From: Candidatus Heritagella intestinalis
GTDB taxonomy: Bacteria > Bacillota > Clostridia > Oscillospirales > Acutalibacteraceae
Length of the DNA: 64,000 nt
Direction of reading: 5' to 3'
NCBI GenBank assembly: GCA_904420555.1
Contig: CAJFVO010000008.1
Location: forward strand, 1-64,000
Shown: in pieces, positions 16,845 through 25,410 of the stretch
Numbering within the stretch: position 1 is the stretch's first letter
How the letters are laid out: each line of letters begins with the position of its first letter
The notes under the pieces: generated by a model
The model's database searches: none
Told to the model about the DNA's origin: nothing
The model's input: the letters and a program-made list of their open reading frames with translations, nothing else
Program-made: the position numbers and the translations under genes

Positions 16845-18110
16845 ATGCTGGAGACTTCAAAAAAAAGGGAAAAAGAACGTGGTGCGATTGTGGTGGAGGC
16901 TACCATTTCGTTATCAATGTTTATCTTTATGATTTATACATTGCTTTCAGTGGTGAGCATTTGCTTTATCCAAGCGAAGATGAGCACTTCTCTGGATTCG
17001 GCAGCAAAAGAGATTTCCCAATATACCTATCTGCTTTATGAAACAGGTATCATGGACTATCAGGATGAGCTTACAGGCAAGGGAGCAGAAAACGGGAAAA
17101 GCGTTGCCGATGGCCTCAGCAGTTTGGTGGGAGCATTGTCTGACGGAACCGAGCATATCCAGTCTGGGGATTTTTCTGGGCTGGCTTCTGACATAGAATC
17201 CGGCGTGACAACGGTAAATGATTTGGCGGAGAAGTTCGGCGATCAGATCAAAGATCCGAAAACTTTGATTATGGGGTTAGCCAGTATGGCGGGAAGCGAG
17301 GCGCTGGAATATGGAAAAAGCGCTTTAGGTTCCTTGTTGGCTCGCTGCCTTATGGAAAAGAATTTAGCGGAGTCTCCCGGCGAAGATCCCAACGAATTTC
17401 TGGAGCGGTATCATGTAGTAAATGGGCTGGATGGTTTGGATTTTCAGGGGACGTCCCTGATGAATCCGGCCAATGAGGATGAAATCCAGCTGGTGGTGAC
17501 CTATAAAGTTAAAGTGGTGCAGCTTTTGAATATTGATGTGGACTTTACCTTTACCCAGTGTGCCAAAACCAAGGCGTGGGGCAGCGGTATTTCTCTTGAT
17601 CCTGAAAGAAATAAGCCTAAGGAGGAAGAAGAGGAAGAAAGCTTGTGGGACATAAAAAGTACCACATTGCGTGGACAGCAAATTGTTGCAAAAGAGAGAG
17701 CAAAACGTAAGTTCCCGTATGTTGGTGAAGGGTTTGACGGATATGATGCAGCGAAAAACCAGCTGACAACTATTATTTCTCTCAATACTTTTGAAAAGTC
17801 TTATCAGACCGTCTCACTAATAAAATCAAAAATAAAATCTTTCTATGACGTTTTAAAAGATGATATTCCAGAGTCTATTGAGGTGCAAGATGCGTCTGGA
17901 AATGTGAAAACGCTATCGGCGCCGAAAGGAACACGGAAGTATCAAATTATCGTCATAATACCTGAAAATGCAAACAGAGAATATTTAGATAAAGCCATAG
18001 CACAACTGAAAAATGAGCGTAAAGATTTAGATATTATCGTAGAACAAGGCTATGGCGAATACCATGCGCCAGAAGAGCCGGACAACCAGAATCAGACAGA
18101 GGGTGAGTAA
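16845..18110 (+). CDS. TadE-like pseudopilin with a C-terminal toxin-like (BECR/CdiA-CT-like) domain
   Basis: This is a 421-residue protein. Its N-terminus is pseudopilin-like (ERGAIVVEATISLSMFIFMI, residues 11-30), followed by an extracellular stretch to about residue 250. After an acidic linker (KPKEEEEEES) the C-terminal domain (about 265-410) begins WDIKSTTLRG, continues with FPYVGEGFDGY, SLNTFEKSYQTVSLIKSKI, IIVIIPENANREYLDKAI, and ends DLDIIVEQGYG. From memory this order matches the endonuclease domain of contact-dependent-inhibition toxins (WDxxPTxRG, FP, DxFDxG, SIKSIDL..KSYQ, IPPxA, IVREF). The Lys-Ser of the SIKS motif is not conserved here, so activity is doubtful. There is no dedicated immunity gene: tadV follows after 3 bases. 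The domain is AT-richer than the pilin part. Confidence 0.65.
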   Translation: MLETSKKREKERGAIVVEATISLSMFIFMIYTLLSVVSICFIQAKMSTSLDSAAKEISQYTYLLYETGIMDYQDELTGKGAENGKSVADGLSSLVGALSDGTEHIQSGDFSGLASDIESGVTTVNDLAEKFGDQIKDPKTLIMGLASMAGSEALEYGKSALGSLLARCLMEKNLAESPGEDPNEFLERYHVVNGLDGLDFQGTSLMNPANEDEIQLVVTYKVKVVQLLNIDVDFTFTQCAKTKAWGSGISLDPERNKPKEEEEEESLWDIKSTTLRGQQIVAKERAKRKFPYVGEGFDGYDAAKNQLTTIISLNTFEKSYQTVSLIKSKIKSFYDVLKDDIPESIEVQDASGNVKTLSAPKGTRKYQIIVIIPENANREYLDKAIAQLKNERKDLDIIVEQGYGEYHAPEEPDNQNQTEGE

Positions 18111-18113
18111 TAG

Positions 18114-18794
18114 GTGGAATTATGGGATTGGCTGCCGGTCCTTGTAGCGGCCATAGCCTGCGGCATTAGCTTTTTTGCTATGCGAAAGGAAATGGACAGG
18201 CCGGCTGAAGAAGGTCCGGAGAAACTCAAAAATTTGACAGGAAGCGCAAAACCGGTTTTGATTTATGGCATTGTCATGTGGGCCTTGACCGTGGGTGTTT
18301 CTATATGGCTTGTACTTTTTTACATAGATAATACAGCCCTCTTTACTATGAAACGTGTATGCCTGTTGTCTGTTATGTGGCCTGTGGCTCTGACCGATCT
18401 AAAAAGCTATCGAATTCCAAATATTTTTGCCCTTTTAGGCCTGATTTATTGGTTTATTATTTTCGGCGTCGAATTTTTTATCGATCCAGATCAGATATGG
18501 AGCACAGTATTGGCGGAATTGGTTGCTTGCGGTGTTTTATTATTGGCTGCTTTTCTCTGCAAATTGATGATCAAAGGATCTATAGGATTAGGCGACATTA
18601 AATTATTGGCAATTATGGGTTTAATGTTAGGCACGGATGGTATATGGGGTGCAATATTTATGACATTGGTGATCTCTTTCTTTGTGTCAGTTTTTCTGCT
18701 GATTACAAAGAAGAAAACCAGAAAAGATACGATTCCTTTTGGTCCAGCTTTGGTGTTAGGAACATATCTTTCCATATGCTTGACAGGAATGTGA
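18114..18794 (+). CDS. Prepilin peptidase (A24 family, TadV/CpaA-like)
   Basis: This 226-residue polytopic membrane protease would process the Flp pilin and pseudopilins. The first catalytic Asp is in ALTDLKSYRIPN (near residue 95), and the second is in the GxGD motif GLGDIK (near 159), as required for type IV prepilin aspartyl peptidases. An N-terminal membrane segment precedes the core. The GTG start lies 3 bases after the upstream stop, so translation is probably coupled. Confidence 0.88.
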   Translation: MELWDWLPVLVAAIACGISFFAMRKEMDRPAEEGPEKLKNLTGSAKPVLIYGIVMWALTVGVSIWLVLFYIDNTALFTMKRVCLLSVMWPVALTDLKSYRIPNIFALLGLIYWFIIFGVEFFIDPDQIWSTVLAELVACGVLLLAAFLCKLMIKGSIGLGDIKLLAIMGLMLGTDGIWGAIFMTLVISFFVSVFLLITKKKTRKDTIPFGPALVLGTYLSICLTGM

Positions 18795-18803
18795 GGTTGT
18801 TGT

Positions 18804-20105
18804 ATGAAACATTACAAATTTTTAATCCCATTATTGCTTGTTGTTCTGTTCGGGGCATCCGTTTATTCTCTATCCGGAGAAAAGGTAGAATTAAAGCAAG
18901 AATATAATCAGTATTTGGAGCAGGCGAGGGAATGCAGAGAACAGGGGATTCAGGTGGATGCTCTGAGTTTCTACAATCAGGCGCTGACAATGGAACCCTC
19001 TTTGGATTTGTCCTTGGAGATAGGAGACTACTATCTTGAGCTGGAAGATTCAGATGAAGCGCTCAGTTGGGGAGAAAGCCTAGTGGAATCTTATCCGAAA
19101 GAGTCAAAGGCATATGAGTTTTTGATGGACCTGTATTTGAATACAGAGAATTATGTTTCCTGCTATCAATTATACGATAAATTTGCGGATAGAGAGTTGT
19201 CTTCTGAAGCTATTAGTAAGACGATGAGCCAGATAGATAATTTGTATTATTTTTCGGGCGAATATCAAAATGTCGGTGCTTATAGCAGTGGCCTCTGTCC
19301 GGTACAATCCGATGATCTGTGGGGGTATGTAGACCAGGGTGGTTCCCAGGTAGTACAAACGCAGTTTTCGAAGGCGGGCCCTTTTTCAGAAACTTTGGCG
19401 GGAATAACGGATGCGGAAGGAAACTCCTATTTTATAGATAGCGCTGGAAATAAGAAGCGAGTAGTCCAAGGTGTCTCTGCAAAAGAGCTTGGCATGATCT
19501 GTGGCGGGATTTTCCCTCTTTATGATGGGGGCAAGTGGGGCTACTACAATTTAGAAGAAAATAAGCATCTTTTCGGCGAGTACGATCAAGTTTCTGCGTT
19601 ACAAGATGGAATCGCAGCGGTAAAAGAGGGAGAAACTTGGAGCCTGGTTAATTCTAACGGAGAAAAGATTTCTTCTGAGACTTATGATGGCGTAATTTTG
19701 GATGAAAAGCAATGTGTGTCAAGCCACAGCCGGATTTTCGTTGAAAAATCCCTATCGTTTCAGATGCTGGATGCTTCTGGAAATCCAATTGGAAATCAAA
19801 CTTTTGACGATGCACGCCTTTTCATTGATGATAGCGGTGCAGCAGTTAAAGTGGGAGAAGTCTGGGGATTTATTGATACGAACGGGAATTGGCAAATGGA
19901 AGCGCAGTATCAAAATGCCAGAAGTTTTTCTAATGGCTTGGCGGCTGTCCAAATAGATGGCAAGTGGGGCTTTATTGACAGAGAAGGAAAAGTAATTATA
20001 GAGGCAGTATTTGATGATGCAAAGGATTTCACCTCTTCCGGAACTGTGTTTGTCTGCGAAGATGGGGTATGGAAATTGCTGAAACTCTATAAGTATAATC
20101 ACTAA
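18804..20105 (+). CDS. TPR and WG-repeat protein with N-terminal membrane anchor
   Basis: This 433-residue protein has a hydrophobic N-terminus (FLIPLLLVVLFGASVYSL), a TPR-like helical region (about 35-150) and five or so WG-type beta repeats (LWGYVDQGG, KWGYYNLEE, VWGFIDTNG, KWGFIDREG). WG repeats form binding surfaces, but the ligand is unknown. It is probably extracellular and membrane-anchored. It follows tadV by 9 bases. An immunity role for the toxin-like domain encoded just upstream cannot be excluded, but nothing in the sequence favours it. Confidence 0.75.
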   Translation: MKHYKFLIPLLLVVLFGASVYSLSGEKVELKQEYNQYLEQARECREQGIQVDALSFYNQALTMEPSLDLSLEIGDYYLELEDSDEALSWGESLVESYPKESKAYEFLMDLYLNTENYVSCYQLYDKFADRELSSEAISKTMSQIDNLYYFSGEYQNVGAYSSGLCPVQSDDLWGYVDQGGSQVVQTQFSKAGPFSETLAGITDAEGNSYFIDSAGNKKRVVQGVSAKELGMICGGIFPLYDGGKWGYYNLEENKHLFGEYDQVSALQDGIAAVKEGETWSLVNSNGEKISSETYDGVILDEKQCVSSHSRIFVEKSLSFQMLDASGNPIGNQTFDDARLFIDDSGAAVKVGEVWGFIDTNGNWQMEAQYQNARSFSNGLAAVQIDGKWGFIDREGKVIIEAVFDDAKDFTSSGTVFVCEDGVWKLLKLYKYNH

Positions 20106-20123
20106 AATAAGGAGGGCCTAAAA

Positions 20124-21905
20124 ATGCAATTTACTTTTGAGAACAAAGGTACCAGCAGCTATCTGGTATACGAAATCCAGCCCAGCGATGAGTTGGATAC
20201 TATGAGCGTGGGTATGCTCACAAATAATCGAATCGATGGCTTGGCGCCGGTTTCTTTTACCCAGATGGATTCTATCAGAAAAATCCATTATAACGTTACG
20301 TCTAAGATATCGGTTCACCAGGTGTTTGAGGTTCCGGTTACGCGGCAGCGGTTACTCAGCATCTTTTCCAATATTGTTTCGGCATTTCTTTCTGTAGAAG
20401 ATTATATGATTGATTTAAACAGTATTGTTGTTGATCCAAACTATATTTTTGTAGATGTAACCACAAATGAAGTGATGCTGATTTGTGTGCCCGTTATTTC
20501 TTTGACTTCCAGGGAAGTAGATTTACAGTCTTTCTTTAAAAACCTGTTTTTCTCTGTTCAGTATGACTCGCGGGAGAATTGTGCTTATATTGCCCAGATT
20601 ATTAATTATCTGAACAGTTCGATGACCTTTTCGTTGGAAGAGTTCAAAAATATTCTGGATACTCTTCTCTATGGGAGTGGGGTCGTAGTACCAGAGGAAG
20701 AGAAGAAACCGTGGGATCCAAGTAAAATGGGAACTGTTGATTTGGAGGAATATCGTAAGATTATCGGTGGCGGAAGCAACGGCGGATTTAGCGGCCAAGG
20801 CGGAAGCAACAGTGGATTTAGCGGCCAAGGCGGAAGCAACGGCGGATTTAGCGGCCAAGGCGGAAGCAACGGCGGATTTAGCGGCCAAGGCGGAAGCAAC
20901 AGTGGATTTAGCGGCCAAGGCGGAAGCAACAGTGGATTTAGCGGCCAAGGCGGAAGCAACAGTGGATTTAGCGGCCAAGGCAGCCATAGAGGAGAGAAGG
21001 TAGTATCTACTCAAAAACGTATGTCTTTTTTCCATCTGATGATGCACTACAGCAAGGAAAATGCTGCTATTTATAAGGCACAGAAGGCGCAGGCTAAACA
21101 GGCAAAATATCAGCAATATTCTCATGTAAACGGTCAGCAGGGAATTAACGGCCAAAGAATGAATATTCCCGGTCAAAATCCCCAGATTCCCCGGAACGGT
21201 GGGATGTATCCTCCGCCTCCCGGAGGGAAGAAACAGCCAAAGGGAATGCCGGGCATGAATATCCCCGGTCAGAACGTTCAAAATCCGCAGTATCCGCCTC
21301 AGGCCTCTCCTGCTAAAGGGAAAACCAAGGGCAAGAAGCCCCCCATGAATATTCCCGGACAAACGCCCCCGGGCGGGTCCTTAAATGGTCAATTTCCTCA
21401 GCAGCCTGGAAGGCAAGAATTTATACCTCACGGGCCGGGAACGCCAGCAGTGCCGGGAGACAAGCCCTGGCAGGAAGAGTACTACCCTCAGGCGCAGGTA
21501 CAGGGAATGAACCCGAACGCGTCTGGAAACAAGCCGGATTTTGGGCAGACTGTGATTTTGAATCCGAAGGCTGGACAAACAGTAGTTTTAAATGCTGCTG
21601 TGGCGCCGTCCCAACCGTACTTACTTCGCTGCAAAACGGGGGAGAAAATCCCTTTGAACAAACCGGTATTTCGGATCGGAAAAGAAAAGAGCTATGTGGA
21701 TTATTGCATTGCGGATAATAAAGCAATCAGCCGCAGTCACGCCAATGTGATTTTCAAGAATGGGAAGTACTACGTAGTAGATACAAACTCTACGAATCAT
21801 ACTTATGTAAACGGAAAAATTCTCCCTAGCAATATGGAAATGGAGATTGCACATGGAATGAAAATCAGGCTGGCGGATGAAGAGTTTGAATTTCATTTGT
21901 ATTGA
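20124..21905 (+). CDS. FHA-domain scaffold protein (DUF6382-like N-terminus)
   Basis: This 593-residue protein has four parts. An N-terminal globular domain (about 1-190; DUF6382-like from memory) is followed by seven perfect-length GGSN(G/S)GFSGQ repeats (residues 216-285). A Pro/Gly-rich linker then carries MNIPGQ repeats, and a C-terminal FHA domain (about 500-590) has RIGKE, ISRSHANV and NSTNHTYVNG, the residues that hold phospho-threonine. Just before the FHA domain are QTVILNP and QTVVLN, possible phospho-sites. The protein precedes the PP2C and kinase genes and is the likely reader of their phosphorylation signal. Confidence 0.85.
   Translation: MQFTFENKGTSSYLVYEIQPSDELDTMSVGMLTNNRIDGLAPVSFTQMDSIRKIHYNVTSKISVHQVFEVPVTRQRLLSIFSNIVSAFLSVEDYMIDLNSIVVDPNYIFVDVTTNEVMLICVPVISLTSREVDLQSFFKNLFFSVQYDSRENCAYIAQIINYLNSSMTFSLEEFKNILDTLLYGSGVVVPEEEKKPWDPSKMGTVDLEEYRKIIGGGSNGGFSGQGGSNSGFSGQGGSNGGFSGQGGSNGGFSGQGGSNSGFSGQGGSNSGFSGQGGSNSGFSGQGSHRGEKVVSTQKRMSFFHLMMHYSKENAAIYKAQKAQAKQAKYQQYSHVNGQQGINGQRMNIPGQNPQIPRNGGMYPPPPGGKKQPKGMPGMNIPGQNVQNPQYPPQASPAKGKTKGKKPPMNIPGQTPPGGSLNGQFPQQPGRQEFIPHGPGTPAVPGDKPWQEEYYPQAQVQGMNPNASGNKPDFGQTVILNPKAGQTVVLNAAVAPSQPYLLRCKTGEKIPLNKPVFRIGKEKSYVDYCIADNKAISRSHANVIFKNGKYYVVDTNSTNHTYVNGKILPSNMEMEIAHGMKIRLADEEFEFHLY
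20769..20978 (+). repeat. Seven-copy 30-bp in-frame tandem repeat
   Basis: Seven near-identical 30-bp units (GGCGGAAGCAACGGCGGATT...) encode GGSN(G/S)GFSGQ. Units differ only at one codon (GGC or AGT). Copy number should vary between strains without breaking the frame, changing the linker length between the N-terminal and FHA domains. Confidence 0.95.
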
Positions 21906-21974
21906 GGAGACGGCGTACTGGGAGTGTTTGGAGAACACAGGCATTTCCCGGGGAACGGAAGGGGAAAGAGATCA

Positions 21975-22742
21975 GTGGAGTTTATTATTGCAGCTTCTAC
22001 CGATGTCGGAAATGTAAAAGAGTCCAATCAGGATAGTTTATCGGTAAAAATCCTGGACACGCCTCAGGGAAAGATGGTATTTGCCATTTTGTGCGATGGC
22101 ATGGGGGGACTGGAGAAAGGCGAACTGGCCAGCGCCTCCGTCATTCGTGCTTTTGATCAGTGGTTGTCAGAGAGCTTTTCTCCTATTTGCGCTGCACCTA
22201 TTGATGAAGGTGCTTTGCGTTTAGGATGGGAAAACGTACTGTATTCCCAGAATCAAAAAATTCGAAAATATGGCGACAGTCATGGGATTAAGTTGGGAAC
22301 CACGGTAGTGGCGATGCTTTTAACGCAGGAGCAGTATTATATTATCAATATTGGAGATTCCAGAGCGTATGAATTGTATAATTACTGCCGTCAAATTACC
22401 TATGACCATAGCTGGGTAGCGCAAGAGGTTTCAAAAGGCAATATGACGCCAGAAGAGGCCCGACACGATACAAGAAGAAATATTCTTTTACAATGTGTAG
22501 GCGCTTCGGATCAAATTTATCCTGATTGGTTTACAGGAAAAATTTTAAAAGATACCGTGTATATGCTTTGCTCGGATGGATTCCGCAATGAAGTTTCTGC
22601 AGATGAAATTTTTCAAATGTTAAATCCTTCTTTCCTTTTAAGCGAAGAGAATATGAATCAGTACGCAAATTCCGTTATTGATTTATGTAAGCAGCGACAG
22701 GAGCGGGATAATATTTCGACAGTGCTGATTCGAACTTATTGA
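21975..22742 (+). CDS. PP2C-type Ser/Thr phosphatase
   Basis: This 255-residue metal-dependent phosphatase carries the family motifs in order: STDVGNVKESNQDS, LCDGMGGLEKGE, NIGDSRAYE, CSDGFRNE and RDNIS, which supply the metal-binding aspartates. It would reverse phosphorylation by the kinase encoded 12 bases downstream. I prefer the GTG at 21975 (protein begins MEFIIAASTD), with AAGGGG upstream. A longer frame from the GTG at 21924 adds 17 residues with no family resemblance. Confidence 0.9.
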   Translation: MEFIIAASTDVGNVKESNQDSLSVKILDTPQGKMVFAILCDGMGGLEKGELASASVIRAFDQWLSESFSPICAAPIDEGALRLGWENVLYSQNQKIRKYGDSHGIKLGTTVVAMLLTQEQYYIINIGDSRAYELYNYCRQITYDHSWVAQEVSKGNMTPEEARHDTRRNILLQCVGASDQIYPDWFTGKILKDTVYMLCSDGFRNEVSADEIFQMLNPSFLLSEENMNQYANSVIDLCKQRQERDNISTVLIRTY

Positions 22743-22754
22743 GGAGATGGGGAT

Positions 22755-24452
22755 ATGCTGGAAATTGGTTCCCTGATAGATGGGAAATATAAAATACTCA
22801 ATAAAATAGGCCAGGGCAGTATGGGAGTAGTCTATCTGGCTATGAACGAACGCGCGAATAAGCCGTGGGCTATTAAGGAAGTCCGAAGAGATGGCGTCAA
22901 AGATTTTGAGTTGGTAAAGCAAGGGCTGATTGTAGAAGCCAATATATTGAAGCGTTTGCGTCATCCCAGATTACCCAGTATCGTGGATGTGATCGAAAAT
23001 GAAGATACCTTCCTGATTGTTATGGACTACATTGAAGGCAACACGCTGGAGAAAGTTCTCGAAGAATATGGAGCGCTGCCGCAGGAGAATGTCATTCAAT
23101 GGGCGAAACAACTTTGCGACGTACTCGGATATCTGCATTCTCGGAATCCGCCGATTATTCACCGTGATATAAAGCCCAAAAATATTATGTTAAAACCAGA
23201 TGGGGATATCATGCTCTTTGATTTTGGCACGGCCCGGGAATTTAAAGAAAGAAACGTGAAAGATACGGTATGTTTAGGCACCATAGGATATGCGGCGCCG
23301 GAGCAATTTGGCGGTCAGGGGCAGACAGATGCAAGGACAGATATTTATGGGTTAGGAGCAACGCTTTATCATTTGGTAACAGGGCGCAGCCCTGCGGAAC
23401 CTCCTTATGAAATTCGCCCGATTCGTGAAATTAACCCCACGCTTTCCAGCGGTTTCGAGCGTATTATTTTGAAATGTACACAGAGAGATCCAGCTGCCCG
23501 GTACCAATCTTGTGCAGAGCTGATGTATGCTTTAGAGCACTATGAAGAGATGGATGACTACTATAAAAAAGGGCAGAAGAAAAAATTGTTTTTATTTTTT
23601 GCAGCGGCCATTATGACAATAGCCTTTTCCGCAGTTTCCGTTTTTGGATATGTTTCCGCCGAGCAAAAGCTCGGGGAAGACTATGACATGATCCTGACAG
23701 AGTCCAGTGGGGCAAATTTATCCGCTGTGGAAAAAGAAAATTTGCTTCTTCAGGCCATGTCAGTTCTTCCAGGTGATAGCAGGGCGTATTTGCAGTTGAT
23801 CGATTTATTCCTTTCCGGCGATGACAGTGTATTTACAAAGGAAGAAGCAGCTGTGATTACACAGATTAAGGCAGGACTGGATCAAACAGATGGCCAGGGA
23901 ATTTCTTCTACTATTTATCCGCTGGATACGTTAAAGTCACAAAATCCAGAAGGTTATGCTGAAGTGAGTTATCAGATCGGTTTGGCATACTGGTATGACT
24001 ATGAAGTCGTTTCTGAAAGACGTTCCAGTGCGGTAGAATGGTTTTCCAATGCAATTGAAAAATATCCCATTGCCCAGACTTTTGTCGATATTGGAGAATG
24101 CCATCAGGATATCAGAAAATTTTCTGGTCAGCAACGAACAGAAGACATGTACAGTGCGTATGGAGAGTTATGGGATAAACTAAACCAGCTTTTCAAAAAT
24201 ACATATGATATTGAGGATAATGATACCAAAATCTTGGTATGGAATGAGATCGCGGACACTATTTCTGATCGGGCCGGATATTTTATTTCTGTAACATCTG
24301 CGGAAGAGATGCAGTCGTTATTGGATGAAATTAAAAAAGAGGCGGAAGATTTGCAGAGTATAACGAAATATCAGGATGTAAAACGAATTATCAATGAACT
24401 GCTGCAGAAAATTGATTTGGCAATGAATCGGGTAGAATCTGCATTAGGCTGA
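22755..24452 (+). CDS. Transmembrane Ser/Thr protein kinase (PknB-type)
   Basis: This is a 565-residue protein. The cytoplasmic kinase domain (about 10-265) has the glycine loop GQGSMGVVYLA, catalytic lysine AIKEV, HRDIKPKNIM, DFGTA and the activation segment GTIGYAAPEQFGG. A membrane segment follows at about 277-299, then an extracellular domain of about 260 residues without PASTA repeats but with a TPR-like helical pattern. It lies between the phosphatase and two small membrane proteins. The FHA scaffold and the small membrane protein with QTVIL are likely substrates (inference). Its sensor domain may report pilus or cell-surface state. Confidence 0.92.
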   Translation: MLEIGSLIDGKYKILNKIGQGSMGVVYLAMNERANKPWAIKEVRRDGVKDFELVKQGLIVEANILKRLRHPRLPSIVDVIENEDTFLIVMDYIEGNTLEKVLEEYGALPQENVIQWAKQLCDVLGYLHSRNPPIIHRDIKPKNIMLKPDGDIMLFDFGTAREFKERNVKDTVCLGTIGYAAPEQFGGQGQTDARTDIYGLGATLYHLVTGRSPAEPPYEIRPIREINPTLSSGFERIILKCTQRDPAARYQSCAELMYALEHYEEMDDYYKKGQKKKLFLFFAAAIMTIAFSAVSVFGYVSAEQKLGEDYDMILTESSGANLSAVEKENLLLQAMSVLPGDSRAYLQLIDLFLSGDDSVFTKEEAAVITQIKAGLDQTDGQGISSTIYPLDTLKSQNPEGYAEVSYQIGLAYWYDYEVVSERRSSAVEWFSNAIEKYPIAQTFVDIGECHQDIRKFSGQQRTEDMYSAYGELWDKLNQLFKNTYDIEDNDTKILVWNEIADTISDRAGYFISVTSAEEMQSLLDEIKKEAEDLQSITKYQDVKRIINELLQKIDLAMNRVESALG

Positions 24453-24483
24453 GGAAATTTTGGAGAAAGGGAGGGTGCATGAA

Positions 24484-24930
24484 ATGACCTATGAAATGTA
24501 TCGATACATTTTTTGGGGAGGCTTGGGTGCTGCGATTTTGTTTTTAGCGCTTTCTGTTATTCTGTTTATTAAGCTCAACGTCCCTCGGCTGATAGGAGAT
24601 CTTACGGGTCGAAATGCCAAAAGGGAAATTGAGTATATTCGTAGTCAAAATGCAGTTAGCGGGGAAATCGATTATAAAAACAATGCTCATGTGGCGCAGG
24701 AAAGATTGGCTGCCCATAGGACGCCTTCAGGAAATTTGTTTCATCATCGAGGTCTCCAAAAAGAATCCGGCTCTACGACCGAGCGGATTTTTGGACATCG
24801 TGCTACCATTGAGGCTCCAGAGACCGAAATTGACCAAACGGTTATTTTGCAGCCGGAAACTGTAGCGCAGACAGATTTTTCTATTCTGTATGAAATCACA
24901 TATGTCCATACAAATGAAGTGATTTCATAA
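24484..24930 (+). CDS. Small membrane protein with a candidate FHA-docking threonine motif
   Basis: This 148-residue protein of unknown family has one N-terminal membrane segment (YIFWGGLGAAILFLALSVIL), then a polar cytoplasmic tail. Near the C-terminus the tail has DQTVILQPE, almost the same as QTVILNP in the FHA scaffold. A T-x-x-I/L context is the kind FHA domains bind when phosphorylated. The ATG at 24484 is chosen for the GGGAGGG 8 bases upstream; the TTG at 24460 is poorer. It probably couples the kinase signal to the FHA protein at the membrane (inference). Confidence 0.7.
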   Translation: MTYEMYRYIFWGGLGAAILFLALSVILFIKLNVPRLIGDLTGRNAKREIEYIRSQNAVSGEIDYKNNAHVAQERLAAHRTPSGNLFHHRGLQKESGSTTERIFGHRATIEAPETEIDQTVILQPETVAQTDFSILYEITYVHTNEVIS

Positions 24931-24951
24931 GTGCGAAAACGAGGTAAAAAT

Positions 24952-25410
24952 ATGAAGGCGAAAAAGAAATTACAGTTGTTTTTGTGGATAGGAGCATTTT
25001 CATTTTTAATCTCGGGTTTGTCCATTGTATTGATACCGGTTTTAAACCATACCCAGAGCGATTTTCTTCGATATTTACCTGGGGGATTGTTCTGGTTGGG
25101 ATTAATTCTGGGAGCGATATCAGAAGTGCTTCAAAGCGTGGTTTCAAGACCTCTGCAAAAAAAGTCGAATAAAAGACAGCTTCCGGGAGTGATCCGTTTT
25201 GGTTCTAATCTGGAAGCTTGGATAGCAACAGGAGTATTTGTGGTAGGGGCATTGCTTTTAGCTGCAGATGCCTTTTTGCAATATCTTCATCCTACGATGG
25301 CTTACTGTATTATTTCAGCTGCATTGCTTGGCCTATATGGACACTGCATAGCAGATGGGGTTCACTACAGTTGCTATAAAAAATTGAAAGAAGAGGTAGA
25401 TCATGAGTAA
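24952..25410 (+). CDS. Small polytopic membrane protein, unknown
   Basis: This 152-residue protein has four hydrophobic segments (about residues 12-33, 42-62, 87-107 and 113-133). I do not recognise the family. The ATG at 24952 follows GAGG. Its last codons overlap the start of the giant surface protein by 8 bases, so the two are probably translated together. It could assist export or anchoring of the large protein. Confidence 0.65.
   Translation: MKAKKKLQLFLWIGAFSFLISGLSIVLIPVLNHTQSDFLRYLPGGLFWLGLILGAISEVLQSVVSRPLQKKSNKRQLPGVIRFGSNLEAWIATGVFVVGALLLAADAFLQYLHPTMAYCIISAALLGLYGHCIADGVHYSCYKKLKEEVDHE

Noticed and set aside
18804..20105. WG-repeat protein as immunity protein for the toxin-like pseudopilin
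   Set aside because: It is not adjacent to the toxin-like gene (tadV intervenes) and is probably extracellular with TPR and WG repeats; nothing specific supports it.
20769..20978. CRISPR-like array of 30-bp repeats
   Set aside because: Units are directly adjacent with no spacers and are in frame with the FHA protein, so it is a coding tandem repeat.
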